Source: Rouxiella sp. WC2420 (GTDB lineage: Bacteria > Pseudomonadota > Gammaproteobacteria > Enterobacterales > Enterobacteriaceae). Taken from it: a stretch of DNA of 64,000 bases. Below the pieces are notes generated by a model that made no database searches, was not told where the DNA came from, and was given only the letters and a program-made list of their open reading frames with translations. This document shows positions 1 to 11,001 of the stretch, piece after piece. The stretch is from the NCBI RefSeq assembly GCF_041200025.1, contig NZ_CP165628.1, positions 3,596,001-3,660,000 of the forward strand, written 5' to 3'. The translations under genes were made by a program, and so were the position numbers. Positions within the stretch are counted from its first letter, which is position 1, and each line of letters opens with the position of its first letter.

Positions 1-341
1 TCAATACCTCGTCCTCCGCCCTGATAGGCCTGAGAAGAGAGATCATGACGATCGCCAACCACCCAGGAACCTCGGGCCAGCGCTGGTTTGATTACGTTCT
101 CAACTAACTGAACCCGTGCGGCATACAGCATCAGCACTTCGGCTTTATCTGTAAGCTGCTCACCCTCTATGCCGTTTTTGATTAAATCACGCAGCTTTTC
201 GGCCAGCGGGGTACCGCCCGGCTCACGGGTAAACTGAATATCGGTGATGCCCTGCTCGCGCAGAGTATTTACCACAACGTCTCGCGCAGTGGTTTTACCC
301 GCCCCTTCAAGGCCTTCAATAACGATAAAACTACTTTTCAT
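1..341 (-). CDS. tmk: Thymidylate kinase, N-terminal part (runs off the window)
   Basis: Phosphorylates dTMP to dTDP in the cytoplasm. The reverse strand from the ATG at 341 gives 113 codons open to the window edge. A P-loop (GLEGAGKTT) lies near residues 9-17, and the DR(H/Y) motif of the nucleotide-binding region reads [15 protein letters not shown] near residues 97-111. The start codon lies inside the end of mltG, an 11-base overlap, so the two are probably translationally coupled. The C-terminal half is outside the window. Confidence 0.95.
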   Translation of the reverse strand, partial: MKSSFIVIEGLEGAGKTTARDVVVNTLREQGITDIQFTREPGGTPLAEKLRDLIKNGIEGEQLTDKAEVLMLYAARVQLVENVIKPALARGSWVVGDRHDLSSQAYQGGGRGI

Positions 342-1356
342 TCTTGTTTTTCATCAGGTCGCGATACGCGCGCACTGCCTTGTTATGGCTGTCGAGGTTG
401 GTAGTAAAGGTATGCCCACCCTTGCCATCAGCGACAAAATAAAGAAAATCGGTTTTCGCCGGATGAGCTGCGGCTTCGATAGACGCCTCACTCGGCATCG
501 CAATCGGCGAAGGCGGCAACCCATCAATCACGTAGGTATTATACGGCGTTGCGGTCTCAAGATCCTTCTTGCTGATAGTGCCTTTATAGCTGTCACCCAT
601 GCCGTAAATCACCGTCGGGTCAGTTTGCAGTCGCATACCGATACGCAGGCGATTGATAAACACCGAAGCAACTTCTTTACGTTCATCTTTGATCGCCGTT
701 TCTTTCTCAATGATCGAGGCCATGGTCAGCATGTCGGTTGGCGTTTTGTAAGGCAGCGAAGTATCGCGGTCTTTCCAGATTTGATCGACCGTTTTCTCCA
801 TCCGCTGATGCGAGCGTTTCAGCAGTGACAAATCGCTGGTCCCTGCCGTGTAGGCGTAGGTATCCGGATACAACCAGCCCTCGGCGTTTTTAGCATCTTT
901 CATGCCCAGTGCCGTGGCGATTTCATCGTCGGTTTTACCCGTCAGATCATGCTTAAGATAACCCGCTTTTTGCAACTCTTGCATCCAGTCCTGTAAGCGG
1001 AAACCTTCGACGAAACGAATATTGAACTGTGCTTCTTTGCCACTTTTTAACAGCTCGAGCATTTGACGGACCGTCATACCCTCGGGAAAACGATAGGTGC
1101 CGGCCTTGAATTCGCCCAGCTCAGGTTCAACGCGCAGTAGCCAACCAAACAACGTCGGTGATTTGATCAGCTTTTGTTGATACAGCATATCTTGCAGAAC
1201 CACCCTTCCCGTCCCGGCAGGTAAGGTAAAAATCTTCTCTTTGACTATGTTTAATTTGCGATCGGCAAAACGTTCGACTTTAAGATAGCCAGCAAACGTC
1301 AAGGCCAGCAGAACAATAACAATGATGCCGAAAATTTTGGTTTTTTTATTTTTCAT
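331..1356 (-). CDS. mltG: Endolytic murein transglycosylase MltG (YceG)
   Basis: Inner-membrane lytic transglycosylase that cuts nascent glycan strands and limits their length. A cytoplasmic lysine-rich start is followed by one membrane helix (about residues 8-24), then a periplasmic YceG domain. The catalytic Glu lies in ASIIEKETA, and [10 protein letters not shown] is the other conserved block. I take the ATG at 1356 (MKNKKTK, 341 aa). A TTG 21 bases upstream is open but has no advantage. It lies between pabC and tmk, the usual enterobacterial order. Confidence 0.95.
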   Translation of the reverse strand: MKNKKTKIFGIIVIVLLALTFAGYLKVERFADRKLNIVKEKIFTLPAGTGRVVLQDMLYQQKLIKSPTLFGWLLRVEPELGEFKAGTYRFPEGMTVRQMLELLKSGKEAQFNIRFVEGFRLQDWMQELQKAGYLKHDLTGKTDDEIATALGMKDAKNAEGWLYPDTYAYTAGTSDLSLLKRSHQRMEKTVDQIWKDRDTSLPYKTPTDMLTMASIIEKETAIKDERKEVASVFINRLRIGMRLQTDPTVIYGMGDSYKGTISKKDLETATPYNTYVIDGLPPSPIAMPSEASIEAAAHPAKTDFLYFVADGKGGHTFTTNLDSHNKAVRAYRDLMKNKNEK

Positions 1357-1387
1357 GATTCTTTCACTTAAATACAAATTAGCTTGT

Positions 1388-2194
1388 TCAACAACAACGT
1401 GGCTGTAAAAACTCGAATAGTTTCGCTGCGGTATAATGCCAGTTTTCTATCTTTCTGACTGGAAGAATTGGCATCAAGGCATTACAAACGACAACTTCTT
1501 CCGCATTTTCCAGCACTCCTCGAGTTTCTCGCACTGTTTCGACGCTAAAGTCGCGTGAATCGTTTAGTATTGAAATAATGTGCTGTCGCATAAGACCATC
1601 AACGCCGGAGTGTGAAAGGTCAGGGGTGAAAACTTTGCTGCCCTTACGCCAGAAGATATTGGCGGCGCAGCACTCAATCAGCATGCCATCGGTATCGTCC
1701 ACTAGCGCTTCGTGTGCCGAGGTAATATCCAGATGCCGACGGATCATCACCTGTTCAAGTCGGTTAAGATGCTTAATTCCGGCCAGCAGAGGATTGCGCG
1801 CCAGTGCGACAGGGCTGGGTGCCAGTTCTATCCCCTGCTGACGCCACCGGTGATAATGCTGCGGATAAGGGCTGAGCGACATAATTCGCGTCGGCCCAAC
1901 GCAGCCTTGGCTGCTGTAACCACGCCCACCCTCGCCACGCGAAAGAATAACTTTAATCACCCCTTCCTGCTGGCAACTGGACGCCGCGCGACGCATTTCA
2001 TCGATTAACACCGGCCAGTCACATTCCGGCATCATCAATCTGGAAACGGCTTGCTGCAAACGGGAAATATGCGCCTCAAGCCGCTGCACCTCGCCGTTTT
2101 TTATCCAGCCGGTGGTAAAACAGCCATCGCCAAACTGCACTGCGCGATCGGCCACTGAAATCACCCGCTGTTCAATCCCGTTAATCCAAAACAT
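1388..2194 (-). CDS. pabC: Aminodeoxychorismate lyase
   Basis: PLP-dependent fold-type IV enzyme that converts 4-amino-4-deoxychorismate to p-aminobenzoate and pyruvate in folate synthesis. It is 268 aa, close to the 269 aa of E. coli PabC. The start MFWINGIE is followed by the fold-IV block VQFGDGCFTTGW. The PLP lysine is in LAGIKHLNRLEQ. It sits 31 bases upstream of mltG and downstream of the fabF terminator, so it may rely on read-through from fabF or on a weak promoter of its own. Confidence 0.94.
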   Translation of the reverse strand: MFWINGIEQRVISVADRAVQFGDGCFTTGWIKNGEVQRLEAHISRLQQAVSRLMMPECDWPVLIDEMRRAASSCQQEGVIKVILSRGEGGRGYSSQGCVGPTRIMSLSPYPQHYHRWRQQGIELAPSPVALARNPLLAGIKHLNRLEQVMIRRHLDITSAHEALVDDTDGMLIECCAANIFWRKGSKVFTPDLSHSGVDGLMRQHIISILNDSRDFSVETVRETRGVLENAEEVVVCNALMPILPVRKIENWHYTAAKLFEFLQPRCC

Positions 2195-2297
2195 CGCTCC
2201 TCTCCTTTTCGGCAGTCAGACTGGCGTATTCGACTCATGGATACCACGAGATCATTCCTACTTTCAATACGGCACAGCACGCCAGGCTACAGACGGC

Positions 2298-2321
2298 AAA
2301 AAGGCCCGGAATCGGGCCTTT
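2298..2321 (-). terminator. Rho-independent terminator after fabF
   Basis: A 9-bp stem (AAAGGCCCG / CGGGCCTTT) with a 4-base loop is followed on the minus strand by a short T run. It begins about 20 bases after the fabF stop and precedes pabC, so it would end or attenuate the fab transcript. Confidence 0.85.
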
Positions 2322-2340
2322 GACTGTGCAAAGCGTTTAA

Positions 2341-3582
2341 TTACAGTTTGCGAAACACCAGAGAAGCATTGGTGCCACCAAATCCGAAAGAGTTACACAG
2401 GGTGTATTCCATGCCCTTAACCTGCCGCGCTTCGTGCGGGACAAAATCAAGATCGCAGCCTTCATCTGGATTATCCAGATTAATGGTTGGCGGAACGGCC
2501 TGGTCACGCAGCGCCAGCACGCTGAAAATCGACTCGACAGCACCGGCTGCACCCAGCAGATGTCCAATCATGGATTTGGTCGAGCTGACCATTACGCGAC
2601 GCGCATCAGCATCGAAAACAGATTTAACTGCTTCAGCTTCAGCCCTGTCACCCGCTGGCGTTGAAGTACCGTGAGCATTGATATAACCCACCTTGGCGGC
2701 GGAAATCCCTGCATCACGCAGCGCATTCTCCATCGATAATGCGGCTCCGGCACCATCATCTGGTGGAGATGTCATGTGATATGCATCGCTGCTCATGCCA
2801 AAACCGACAACTTCGGCATAAATCTTCGCACCGCGCTTTTTAGCGTGTTCGTATTCTTCCAGCACCATGATCCCGGCACCGTCGCCCAGCACGAAACCGT
2901 CGCGGTCTTTATCCCACGGGCGACTTGCGGCCTGAGGATTGTCGTTGCGTTTCGACAGCGCGCGCGCTGCACCGAATCCGCCAATACCCAATGGCGTACA
3001 GGCTTTTTCTGCGCCACCGGCCAGCATCAAATCAGCATCATCATAGGCGATGATGCGCGCGGCATGGCCGATGTTGTGGACGCCTGAGGTACAGGCAGTG
3101 GCAATGGAAATGCTCGGTCCACGTAATCCAAACATGATGCTCAGCTGACCAGCGGTCATGTTTATGATGGTAGAAGGTACGAAAAATGGGCTGACTTTGC
3201 GCGGTCCACCATGGATCAATGCACTGTGGGCTTCTTCGATAAGACCCAGGCCACCAATGCCAGAACCAATCGCGGTACCGATACGCGGCGCATTTTCTTC
3301 GGTGACTTCAAACCCGCTATCACGCATAGCTTGAACACCGGCGGCAATACCGTACTGAATGAAGGGGTCAATCTTGCGAGCGTCTTTGCGCGAGATGTAT
3401 TCATCACAGTTGAAATCTTTGACTAAGCCAGCAAAACGCGTTGCGAATGCACTAGTATCAAAATGGTCGATAGGGCCAATGCCACTCTTACCGGCAAGAA
3501 TAGCGTTCCAGGTGGACTCTACCGTATTGCCGACAGGAGAAAGCATGCCAAGTCCAGTCACAACAACTCGACGTTTAGACAC
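2341..3582 (-). CDS. fabF: 3-oxoacyl-[ACP] synthase II (KAS II)
   Basis: Elongating condensing enzyme that joins malonyl-ACP to acyl-ACP and drives the temperature-dependent C16:1 to C18:1 step. The GTG at 3582 gives [10 protein letters not shown]..., 413 aa, exactly the length of E. coli FabF, and has a strong GGAGG site 6 bases upstream. An ATG 39 bases further up would add an unlikely leader. Catalytic Cys is in TACTSGV, and the two His are in [11 protein letters not shown] and [12 protein letters not shown]. It follows acpP and is separated from it by a terminator. Confidence 0.97.
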   Translation of the reverse strand: MSKRRVVVTGLGMLSPVGNTVESTWNAILAGKSGIGPIDHFDTSAFATRFAGLVKDFNCDEYISRKDARKIDPFIQYGIAAGVQAMRDSGFEVTEENAPRIGTAIGSGIGGLGLIEEAHSALIHGGPRKVSPFFVPSTIINMTAGQLSIMFGLRGPSISIATACTSGVHNIGHAARIIAYDDADLMLAGGAEKACTPLGIGGFGAARALSKRNDNPQAASRPWDKDRDGFVLGDGAGIMVLEEYEHAKKRGAKIYAEVVGFGMSSDAYHMTSPPDDGAGAALSMENALRDAGISAAKVGYINAHGTSTPAGDRAEAEAVKSVFDADARRVMVSSTKSMIGHLLGAAGAVESIFSVLALRDQAVPPTINLDNPDEGCDLDFVPHEARQVKGMEYTLCNSFGFGGTNASLVFRKL

Positions 3583-3619
3583 GTATATCCTCCAGGGAGG
3601 GAAAAAAATACCGTGGGAC

Positions 3620-3652
3620 AAAAAAAACTTAGGCGGTCAATTGACCGCCTAA
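3620..3652 (-). terminator. Strong terminator between acpP and fabF
   Basis: A perfect 24-base palindrome at 3629-3652 (TTAGGCGGTCAA and its complement) is followed on the minus strand by eight Ts. It sits 30 bases after the acpP stop. It probably sets the high acpP to fabF transcript ratio. Confidence 0.9.
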
Positions 3653-3683
3653 CTATCAAAACTTATAAAAAGAAAAGTTTCGA

Positions 3684-3920
3684 TTACGCCTGAGCGTTGT
3701 TGATGAAATCAATAGCTGCCTGAACAGTAGTGATTTTTTCAGCTTCTTCGTCAGGGATCTCGGTATCAAACTCTTCTTCCAGAGCCATAACAAGCTCAAC
3801 GGTGTCGAGAGAATCTGCGCCAAGGTCGTCTACGAAAGATGCAGAGTTAACTACTTCTTCCTGTTTAACACCCAGCTGTTCAACGATGATTTTCTTAACG
3901 CGTTCTTCGATAGTGCTCAT
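3684..3920 (-). CDS. acpP: Acyl carrier protein
   Basis: Small acidic carrier of fatty acyl intermediates, 78 aa as in E. coli. The phosphopantetheine serine is Ser37 in GADSLDTVE. The sequence is nearly identical to enterobacterial AcpP except the C-terminus, which reads INNAQA. An AGGAA ribosome site lies upstream. The 150-base gap up to fabG has room for the separate promoter expected for this very abundant protein. Confidence 0.99.
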   Translation of the reverse strand: MSTIEERVKKIIVEQLGVKQEEVVNSASFVDDLGADSLDTVELVMALEEEFDTEIPDEEAEKITTVQAAIDFINNAQA

Positions 3921-4072
3921 ACTATTAAATTTCCTATCAAAACTCGCTTTCGCGATGGTTTTCGTAGTGTATAAAATGTTGGAAAAGATGCAACTAAATC
4001 CCGGCTGGTCAAACCACTATTTTGCATTATTTGACTATATTTAAAACCAAATAAGCAGAATCCTAGTGATTA

Positions 4073-4807
4073 TCAGATCATGTACATGCCGCCATTGACA
4101 TGTAAAGTCTCACCAGTGATGTAGCTGGCCTCATCAGAGGCTAAAAATGCAACAGCGCTGGCAATTTCTTTTGCATCGCCCAACCGGTTGGCTGGAACTG
4201 ATGACAAAATGCCTGCACGTTGATCATCTGTCAACGCCCTTGTCATGTCCGTCTCAATAAAGCCAGGAGCCACGACGTTGACAGTAATGCCGCGTGAAGC
4301 AACTTCACGCGCCAAAGACTTGCTAAAACCAATCAAACCGGCTTTAGCCGCCGCGTAGTTCGCCTGCCCTGCGTTACCCATGGTTCCAACAACAGAACCA
4401 ATGGTGATGATTCGGCCAAACCGCTTTTTCATCATAGCCCGCATTACCGCTTTTGACAGCTTAAACACAGAAGTCAGATTAGTATCCAGGATATCCTGCC
4501 ACTCGTCATCTTTCATGCGCATCAGAAGGTTATCACGGGTAATGCCAGCATTATTGACTAAAATGTCAATTTCGCCAAATTCAGCACGAATCGTCGCCAA
4601 TAATTGTTCAATTGACGAAGATTCAGTCACATTGAGAGCGATACCTTTGCCGTTTTCGCCTAAATAGGCGCTGATAGCTTCAGCACCTTGTTCGCTGGTC
4701 GCGGTGCCAATAACACGTGCGCCACCGGCAACCAGTTTCTCTGCAATAGCTCGGCCAATACCCCGGCTTGCGCCAGTGACCAGAGCAATTTTTCCGTCGA
4801 AGCTCAT
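4073..4807 (-). CDS. fabG: 3-oxoacyl-[ACP] reductase
   Basis: NADPH-dependent short-chain dehydrogenase that reduces 3-oxoacyl-ACP. The ATG at 4807 gives MSFDGKIALVTG, 244 aa, the exact family length, with AGAGGA upstream. The cofactor motif is TGASRGIGRA, and the catalytic Ser, Tyr and Lys are in TIGSVVG and NYAAAKAG. An in-frame upstream start inside the fabD-fabG gap is less likely. It lies 13 bases after fabD. Confidence 0.97.
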   Translation of the reverse strand: MSFDGKIALVTGASRGIGRAIAEKLVAGGARVIGTATSEQGAEAISAYLGENGKGIALNVTESSSIEQLLATIRAEFGEIDILVNNAGITRDNLLMRMKDDEWQDILDTNLTSVFKLSKAVMRAMMKKRFGRIITIGSVVGTMGNAGQANYAAAKAGLIGFSKSLAREVASRGITVNVVAPGFIETDMTRALTDDQRAGILSSVPANRLGDAKEIASAVAFLASDEASYITGETLHVNGGMYMI

Positions 4808-4820
4808 TATTATCCTCTTT

Positions 4821-5750
4821 TTATTGTTCAAGCGCCGCTGACAAGCTTGCAGTATCGTTCACTGCAACCGCAGTCAGGGTGTCAACAATACGTTTGGTCA
4901 ATCCAGTCAATACTTTACCCGGACCCACCTCAACTAACTGCTCCACGCCTTGCTGTGCCATGTATTCAACGCTTTCAGTCCAGCGAACCGGATTGTAAAG
5001 CTGACGAATCAGTGCGCTGCGAATTTCTTCGGCAGAAGTCTCAACCTTGACATCTACGTTGTTGACAACGGGATACTGTGGCTGGCTGAAACTGACGTCT
5101 TGTAACGCAACGGCCATTTTATCTGCCGCTGGTTTCATCAATGCACAATGCGAGGGAACGCTAACCGGCAATGGAAGTGCGCGTTTGGCGCCAGCGGCTT
5201 TACATGCTGCGCCAGCACGCTCAACGGCTTCTTTGTTACCCGCAATAACTACCTGGCCCGGAGAGTTAAAGTTTACCGGAGCTACGACCTGGCCCTCGGC
5301 GGACTCTTCACAGGCTTTGGCGATAGAAGCGTTATCCAGACCAATAATGGCGTACATTGCGCCCGTACCCTCAGGAACCGCTTCCTGCATCAGCTTGCCG
5401 CGCAGCTCAACCAGGCTGATTGCCTGTTTGAAATCCAGAACACCGGCACAAACCAACGCAGAATATTCACCCAGGCTGTGACCGGCCATTAATGCTGGCT
5501 CGGTGCCTTTTTCCTGCTGCCAAACGCGCCAGATTGCTACCGACGCCGCCAGCAAGGCAGGCTGAGTTTGCCAGGTCTTGTTTAATTCTTCGACCGGGCC
5601 CTGCTGAACAAGCTGCCACAAATCATAGCCCAGAACTGAAGAAGCTTCAGCAAAGGTCGCTTCTACGATCGGATGCGCGATCGCGAGGTCAGAAAGCATT
5701 CCCAACGCCTGCGAGCCTTGCCCGGGGAAAACTACAGCAATCTTGGTCAT
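4821..5750 (-). CDS. fabD: Malonyl-CoA:ACP transacylase
   Basis: Loads malonate from CoA onto ACP. It is 309 aa, as in E. coli. The nucleophile is the Ser of GHSLGEYSAL (about 92), the catalytic His is in VPSHCALMKPA (about 201), and the N-terminal block is VVFPGQGSQ. It stands in the fabH-fabD-fabG order on one strand. The 100 bases to fabH hold no gene or clear hairpin. Confidence 0.97.
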   Translation of the reverse strand: MTKIAVVFPGQGSQALGMLSDLAIAHPIVEATFAEASSVLGYDLWQLVQQGPVEELNKTWQTQPALLAASVAIWRVWQQEKGTEPALMAGHSLGEYSALVCAGVLDFKQAISLVELRGKLMQEAVPEGTGAMYAIIGLDNASIAKACEESAEGQVVAPVNFNSPGQVVIAGNKEAVERAGAACKAAGAKRALPLPVSVPSHCALMKPAADKMAVALQDVSFSQPQYPVVNNVDVKVETSAEEIRSALIRQLYNPVRWTESVEYMAQQGVEQLVEVGPGKVLTGLTKRIVDTLTAVAVNDTASLSAALEQ

Positions 5751-5850
5751 TTACTTATCCCGTAAAATTTTGCTAATCCGTGAAAACAACAAAGCCCTGT
5801 TGAATCAGCAGCGCTCTGTTGAGTCAAAAATTTGATCAGGTTCGCAAAAA

Positions 5851-6804
5851 TTAGAAACGAACCAATGCAGAGCCCCAGGTGAAACCACCACCAAAGGCCT
5901 CAAGCAGCACTAATTGTCCACGCTGGATGCGTCCATCGCGAACGGCTTCATCAAATGCAGTAGGCACAGACGCCGCTGAAGTATTACCGTGACGATCGAG
6001 GGTCACTACAACTTTATCCATGCCCATGCCCAATTTCTTGGCTGTGGCACTGATAATGCGCAGGTTTGCCTGATGAGGCACTAACCAATCGAGCTGTTCG
6101 CGGTCCATATTATTGGCCTGCAAAGTTTCATCGACGATATGTGCCAGTTCAGTTACAGCTACCTTAAATACTTCATTACCGGCCATTTTGACATAGGCAG
6201 ATTGGTCAGGGGTTTTCTGGTTTGGATATTCCAGACTCAGCAGATTACCGTAATGACCGTCGGCGTGCATGTGAGTAGAAAGGATGCCAGGTTCTTGCGA
6301 ACCGCCCAGCAACACTGCGCCTGCGCCGTCGCCAAACAGAATAACGGTGCCGCGATCGTCTTCATCGAGCTTGCGGGACAACACGTCAGAACCGATAACC
6401 AGCGCATAACGGACGGCTCCCGATTTAACGTATTGATCTGCAACGCTTAACGCATAGGTAAACCCTGCGCAAGCCGCAGCCAGGTCAAACGATGCCGAGT
6501 CTTTGATGCCCAGCAGGTGTTGAATCTGGCAGGCAGAACTCGGGAAGGCGTGGGAAGACGAGGTTGTGGCAACAATGATCAATCCAACGTCGTTTTTATC
6601 GACGCCTGCCATTTCCAGCGCTCTCTCAGCAGCGGTCAGGCCCATTGTGGCTACAGTCTCATCCGGCGCAGCAATGCGACGCTCACGAATACCTGTGCGC
6701 GTTACGATCCACTCGTCCGAGGTTTCAACCATTTTTTCTAAGTCGGCGTTAGTCCGAACTTGTACGGGCAAGTAGCTCCCCGTACCGAGAATCTTTGTAT
6801 ACAT
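5851..6804 (-). CDS. fabH: 3-oxoacyl-[ACP] synthase III (KAS III)
   Basis: Starts fatty acid synthesis by condensing acetyl-CoA with malonyl-ACP. It is 317 aa. The Cys-His-Asn triad is visible: [10 protein letters not shown] (about 112), VPHQANLRI (about 244) and [11 protein letters not shown] (about 274). It begins 6 bases after the plsX stop, so the two are co-translated. Confidence 0.97.
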   Translation of the reverse strand: MYTKILGTGSYLPVQVRTNADLEKMVETSDEWIVTRTGIRERRIAAPDETVATMGLTAAERALEMAGVDKNDVGLIIVATTSSSHAFPSSACQIQHLLGIKDSASFDLAAACAGFTYALSVADQYVKSGAVRYALVIGSDVLSRKLDEDDRGTVILFGDGAGAVLLGGSQEPGILSTHMHADGHYGNLLSLEYPNQKTPDQSAYVKMAGNEVFKVAVTELAHIVDETLQANNMDREQLDWLVPHQANLRIISATAKKLGMGMDKVVVTLDRHGNTSAASVPTAFDEAVRDGRIQRGQLVLLEAFGGGFTWGSALVRF

Positions 6805-6810
6805 GTACAG

Positions 6811-7857
6811 TCAGTCACTCTTGGGTAATAAAGCCTCAAGGCGCGCGGCAATCCGCTCGGGAACCTGCCGCTGCACCGCCTGAACAGCCTGTTCGATAGC
6901 TACAGCAAACGCCCGCTGATTTGCTCCGCCATGGCTTTTTATCACGATGCCGCGTAATCCTAACAAACTTGCGCCATTATACTGATCGGGGTTTAAATGT
7001 TTGAAATGCTTTGCTAATTTTTTTTGAACTATTCTTTGCAAAGCTGGCCCAAACCATCGCATCCACCAAGACTTCTTGCCATTCTCCCCAGAGGATTTAA
7101 GCAACGACAAAAACATCCTGATCACACCTTCCATAGTTTTCAGTGTGACATTACCGACAAAACCATCACACACCATAACATCAGTTTTACCGGTTAACAG
7201 GTCATTGCCTTCAAGATAGCCGATATAATTGATTACGGGTATGTTTTTTAAAATTGCGGCTGCTTCTCGAATGTTATCAAGCCCCTTGGACTCTTCTTCA
7301 CCGATATTCAGCAGGGCGACACGCGGGTTAACTGTGCCGACAACCTCTTCGGCCATGACCGATCCCATTACGGCGAACTGCACCAGCATACGGCTGTCGC
7401 ATTCGACGTTTGCCCCCAGATCAAGCACCACGGTTTTACCGCGCTGCTGATTCGGCAACACGGTCATTAGCGCCGGGCGCTCAATGCCTTCAAGAGGCTT
7501 TATAACCAATTTTGCCAATCCCATCAATGCACCGGTATTTCCGGCGCTGACGCAGGCCTGTGCCTCGCCGCTTTTAACAAACTCAAGCGCAATGCGCATC
7601 GAGCTGCCACGGCTGGCGCGGAGGGCCTGAGAAACTCGGCTATCATTCGCAATCACTGACTCTGAGGCAATAACTTTTATCCGGTCCAGTAAGGCAGGAT
7701 CGGTTGTAGCCAACAGGGGTGTGATTTCATCGGGATTGCCGACAAGAAGAAGATTGAGTTCAGGATTAGAGGTCAGTGCCTGCAATGAAGCAGGCACTGT
7801 GACGGAAGGACCGAAGTCCCCGCCCATAACGTCTAACGCGATGGTCAGACGTTTCAA
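6811..7857 (-). CDS. plsX: Phosphate acyltransferase
   Basis: Makes acyl-phosphate from acyl-ACP for the PlsY route of phospholipid synthesis; a peripheral membrane enzyme. It is 348 aa. Conserved blocks [35 protein letters not shown] and [11 protein letters not shown] all match PlsX. It lies between rpmF and fabH in the conserved rpmF-plsX-fab operon. Confidence 0.96.
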   Translation of the reverse strand: MKRLTIALDVMGGDFGPSVTVPASLQALTSNPELNLLLVGNPDEITPLLATTDPALLDRIKVIASESVIANDSRVSQALRASRGSSMRIALEFVKSGEAQACVSAGNTGALMGLAKLVIKPLEGIERPALMTVLPNQQRGKTVVLDLGANVECDSRMLVQFAVMGSVMAEEVVGTVNPRVALLNIGEEESKGLDNIREAAAILKNIPVINYIGYLEGNDLLTGKTDVMVCDGFVGNVTLKTMEGVIRMFLSLLKSSGENGKKSWWMRWFGPALQRIVQKKLAKHFKHLNPDQYNGASLLGLRGIVIKSHGGANQRAFAVAIEQAVQAVQRQVPERIAARLEALLPKSD

Positions 7858-7921
7858 GGTATCGCCTTGCTATTACTTAACAAGTTTAATGTTATCAAGT
7901 AAATAGTTAGCAAGTAAGAAA

Positions 7922-8101
<180 letters not shown>

Positions 8102-8626
8102 TCAATTACTTTTCTTTAAACTTGCTAATACGGAAAACGGATTCGGTTTCTCTGCCTCGGGAGGCAGTTTGCCAAATACCATTTCCGCGTCGGACACTTC
8201 ACAGTGTTCAGATTCATGTACCGGAACGACAGGCAGTGAAAGAATAATTTCGTCTTCAATCATTGCCAGCAGATCAACTTCGCCAAAATCGTCGACTTCA
8301 ATCGGCTCGTACGCTTCCGGTAATGCCTCAGCCTGTTCATCGTTCTTAACAGGACTAAAACAATATGTTGTGTGAACCTGATGCTCGAACGTCTTGCCAC
8401 ATCTCTGACATTCCAGAGTAACGGTGACATCCGACTGACCTTTAATAACGGCCAGACGCTGATTGTCGATATCAAACGACAAAGAGGTTTGAACTTCAGT
8501 ATCCACACTGACTACTGATGCTGCAACACGCGTCACCTGTTCAGCGTCATAGATTCCAATGTAATCTAAACGCTTTTGGGCGGTACGAACGGCATCAACA
8601 GCCAAGGGTAATTTTACTTTTTGCAT
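8102..8626 (-). CDS. yceD: 23S rRNA accumulation protein YceD (DUF177)
   Basis: DUF177 family protein of 174 aa (173 in E. coli), linked to 23S rRNA accumulation. The start is [22 protein letters not shown]-x2-C pair ([10 protein letters not shown]) near residue 75 is followed by the acidic C-terminal half typical of the family. It is the first gene of the rpmF-plsX-fab run, so a promoter should lie in 8627-8767, which it shares with divergent yceF. Confidence 0.92.
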   Translation of the reverse strand: MQKVKLPLAVDAVRTAQKRLDYIGIYDAEQVTRVAASVVSVDTEVQTSLSFDIDNQRLAVIKGQSDVTVTLECQRCGKTFEHQVHTTYCFSPVKNDEQAEALPEAYEPIEVDDFGEVDLLAMIEDEIILSLPVVPVHESEHCEVSDAEMVFGKLPPEAEKPNPFSVLASLKKSN

Positions 8627-8767
8627 AGGGCGCGCATATTAACTTTGTAACGACATAGAGTCAAAGAAAAAGGGCATTTTACTGCTCCTTTCACCAATAT
8701 TCGCTTCCTCAGCGGCGGACAGTTTAAAATGTGTGATTCAATAACGCCATGCTTTGTGAAAAAAATT

Positions 8768-9373
8768 ATGCAAACAATGACCCAAAAAAGGATCCTTCTG
8801 GCCTCTACCTCGGCCTATCGTCGCGCAATCCTTGAAAAAACCACGCTAAAATTCAGCTGCGCCGCGCCAGATATTGATGAAACGCCGCACGAGCAAGAGT
8901 CAGCGGAGGATCTGGTTTGTCGCTTATCTGCGCAAAAGGCGCACGCACTGGCGGCAAATTTCCCCGGCCATCTTATTATTGGATCGGATCAAGTCTGTGT
9001 GATCGATTCAAAGATCCTCGGCAAACCTCACACTTTTGAACGGGCCTGTGCCCAACTCGAGCAGGCAAGTGGCAAAAAGGTGCGATTTTATACCGGCCTG
9101 AGTCTGCTCGACAGTGATAGCGGCAAGGTACAGACGCTTTGCGAAACTTTTGACGTGCATTTTCGTCCTTTAAGTTCGCAAGAAATTGCTGGATATTTAC
9201 AACTGGAACAGCCTTATGACTGTGCTGGCAGCTTTAAATGCGAAGGATTGGGTATCAGCCTGTTCGAAAAACTCGATGGCCGCGATCCGAACACGCTGAT
9301 TGGTCTGCCGCTGATCGCCCTTCTGGCTCTGCTGCGAGAACACGGCATTAATCCACTCAACCAACCGGCATAA
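8768..9373 (+). CDS. yceF: Maf-type nucleotide pyrophosphatase YceF
   Basis: Maf/HAM1-fold house-cleaning pyrophosphatase; E. coli YceF prefers 7-methyl-GTP. The signature [14 protein letters not shown] lies at the N-terminus, followed by [31 protein letters not shown] and [12 protein letters not shown]. Start choice is open: ATG 8768 (201 aa) or ATG 8777 ([10 protein letters not shown], closer to the E. coli length of 194). Neither has a clear Shine-Dalgarno sequence. It is divergent from yceD and convergent with rluC. Confidence 0.92.
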   Translation: MQTMTQKRILLASTSAYRRAILEKTTLKFSCAAPDIDETPHEQESAEDLVCRLSAQKAHALAANFPGHLIIGSDQVCVIDSKILGKPHTFERACAQLEQASGKKVRFYTGLSLLDSDSGKVQTLCETFDVHFRPLSSQEIAGYLQLEQPYDCAGSFKCEGLGISLFEKLDGRDPNTLIGLPLIALLALLREHGINPLNQPA

Positions 9374-9374
9374 A

Positions 9375-9396
9375 AAAAGCGCCCTGCGGCGCTTTT
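9375..9396. terminator. Bidirectional terminator between yceF and rluC
   Basis: A 9-bp stem (AAAAGCGCC / GGCGCTTTT) with loop CTGC has A and T runs on opposite flanks, so it can serve both convergent genes. Confidence 0.85.
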
Positions 9397-9439
9397 GTAT
9401 TCGATTTATCTTGCTGGGCAGGAAATGGCCCGGCTGAAT

Positions 9440-10396
9440 TTATTTAGCGCTTTTACGCAGCTTGATTAAAGCATTACGCAATTTTGGCTCCAGCGGCGCT
9501 TCGATACGCATCGTTTCGCCATTGGCCGGATGCTCAAAACGCAGCGCAGCGGCATGCAGGAACAGGCGATTGATACCGGCACCTGCCAATTGTGCATCAA
9601 ATTCGCGGTCGCCGTAGCGATCGTCAAAAGCGATCGGATGACCAGCATACTGCGTGTGTACACGAATCTGGTGAGTACGTCCGGTAACCGGGCTGGCCTT
9701 TATAAGTGTCGCGAAAGCGTATTTTTCTTCAATTTTAAAGCGCGTCTCGGAAGGTTTACCCTCACTGTTGACACGAACAATACGTTCACCGCTTTGCAAA
9801 ATATTCTTCAGCAGTGGTGCCTGTACAACCTTGCAGTGCGACTGCCACTCGCCGCGAACCAATGCAAGGTAATCTTTTTGCATGGTTTTCATGCGCAATT
9901 GCTCGTGCAGAGAACGCAGCGCGGAACGCTTTTTGGCTACCAGCAGAACGCCGGAAGTATCGCGGTCCAGGCGGTGAACCAGCTCCAGGAAACGCGCATC
10001 GGGACGCAGCGCCCGCAGGCCTTCAATTACGCCAAAACTTAAACCGCTACCGCCGTGAACTGCCGTTCCTGAAGGTTTATTGAGGATCAGCAGATGATCG
10101 TCTTCAAACAGGATGCAGTGTTCCAATGCAGCGACTTTGTCGAGCTTGGCAGAAACCTGACCCTCTTCGCGCTCGGCGACCCGAACCGGAGGAACGCGAA
10201 TCTCGTCACCCGCCAATAATTTATATTCCGGCTTGATTCGCTTTTTGTTAACGCGAACCTCCCCTTTACGCAAAATGCGATAAATCATGCTCTTCGGCAC
10301 ACCTTTAAGGAAAGTGCGCAAAAAGTTGTCAATTCTTTGACCCGCTTCTTCATCGGTAATGGGGATTAATTGTACAGTTGGATTCTCAGTTTTCAT
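9440..10396 (-). CDS. rluC: 23S rRNA pseudouridine 955/2504/2580 synthase
   Basis: RluA-family pseudouridine synthase acting on large-subunit rRNA. It is 318 aa. An S4 RNA-binding domain spans about residues 18-80 (RIDNFLRTFLKGVPKSMIYR region). The catalytic Asp is in VHRLDRDTSGVLL (about 147), with GRTHQIRVH further on. It is divergent from rne, the same arrangement as in E. coli. Confidence 0.95.
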   Translation of the reverse strand: MKTENPTVQLIPITDEEAGQRIDNFLRTFLKGVPKSMIYRILRKGEVRVNKKRIKPEYKLLAGDEIRVPPVRVAEREEGQVSAKLDKVAALEHCILFEDDHLLILNKPSGTAVHGGSGLSFGVIEGLRALRPDARFLELVHRLDRDTSGVLLVAKKRSALRSLHEQLRMKTMQKDYLALVRGEWQSHCKVVQAPLLKNILQSGERIVRVNSEGKPSETRFKIEEKYAFATLIKASPVTGRTHQIRVHTQYAGHPIAFDDRYGDREFDAQLAGAGINRLFLHAAALRFEHPANGETMRIEAPLEPKLRNALIKLRKSAK

Positions 10397-10637
10397 TGGC
10401 CATGATTCTAGATGGTTCTAAATATTAAAGGCGGGGTTCGCGCCGCAGATTTTTCTGTGCTTAACTCTAAGTTTACCAGCAACTGTAGAGGATTACTTGA
10501 AAGCGGCGATTTTTTGGAGAATAAAGGCACGGTAACAGCGTCCAATGGTGCTAAATAAACTTTACCTTCACTTAAAAGTCACCTTGCTATATCAGTGCCA
10601 GCAATGGAATAATGAAGTCACTTCCGCGTTGATTCTC

Positions 10638-11001
10638 TTGAACTTAGGGAAAACGCTGGAATTATAGATTTGCCTGATCGCACAAAAACGCAGCAATGGC
10701 GTAAGACGTAATGTGAAATCAAGCAATTAGCGGGCTGCGGGTTGCAGCTTGGCCGGCAAATGGAATGAGATCTGTCTACTTATAATCAGAGGCTATTCCC
10801 CTACTAAAAGTACTGTTTTCACAAAGCTGTGGTTATTTACCCGGCAAAAGCAGACTTACCGAAATAATGCGCCCCTATGCAGGCGACAACCGGGAGGTTG
10901 ACGACTATGCGAGAAGACTCGGGGCCAACGGTTTATCCGGTCATAGAGGTTATTTTGCCCGCAGTTCTGACAATAATGCAAAAATAACGAGTAAGTTAAA
11001 G
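10638..11001 (+). promoter_or_regulatory. RNase E mRNA 5' leader (rne5-type autoregulatory region)
   Basis: About 600 non-coding bases separate rluC from the rne start. In E. coli a leader of about 360 bases lets RNase E cut its own mRNA. A candidate -35 TTGAAC at 10638-10643 with a TATAGA box near 10663 would give a leader of similar length. The 10870-10965 part is GC-rich and contains complementary tracts (CCGGGAGG, CTCGGGGCC, TCCGG) that could form the regulatory hairpins. The promoter is a guess; the leader role follows from the gene identity. Confidence 0.6.

Noticed and set aside
244-828. Long plus-strand frame opposite mltG and tmk
   Set aside because: It is antisense to two well-supported genes and its translation shows no family features.
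10867-11001. In-frame extension of RNase E by 45 residues
   Set aside because: The stretch is open but lies in the GC-rich leader; [15 protein letters not shown] at 11002 is the conserved start of all RNase E proteins.
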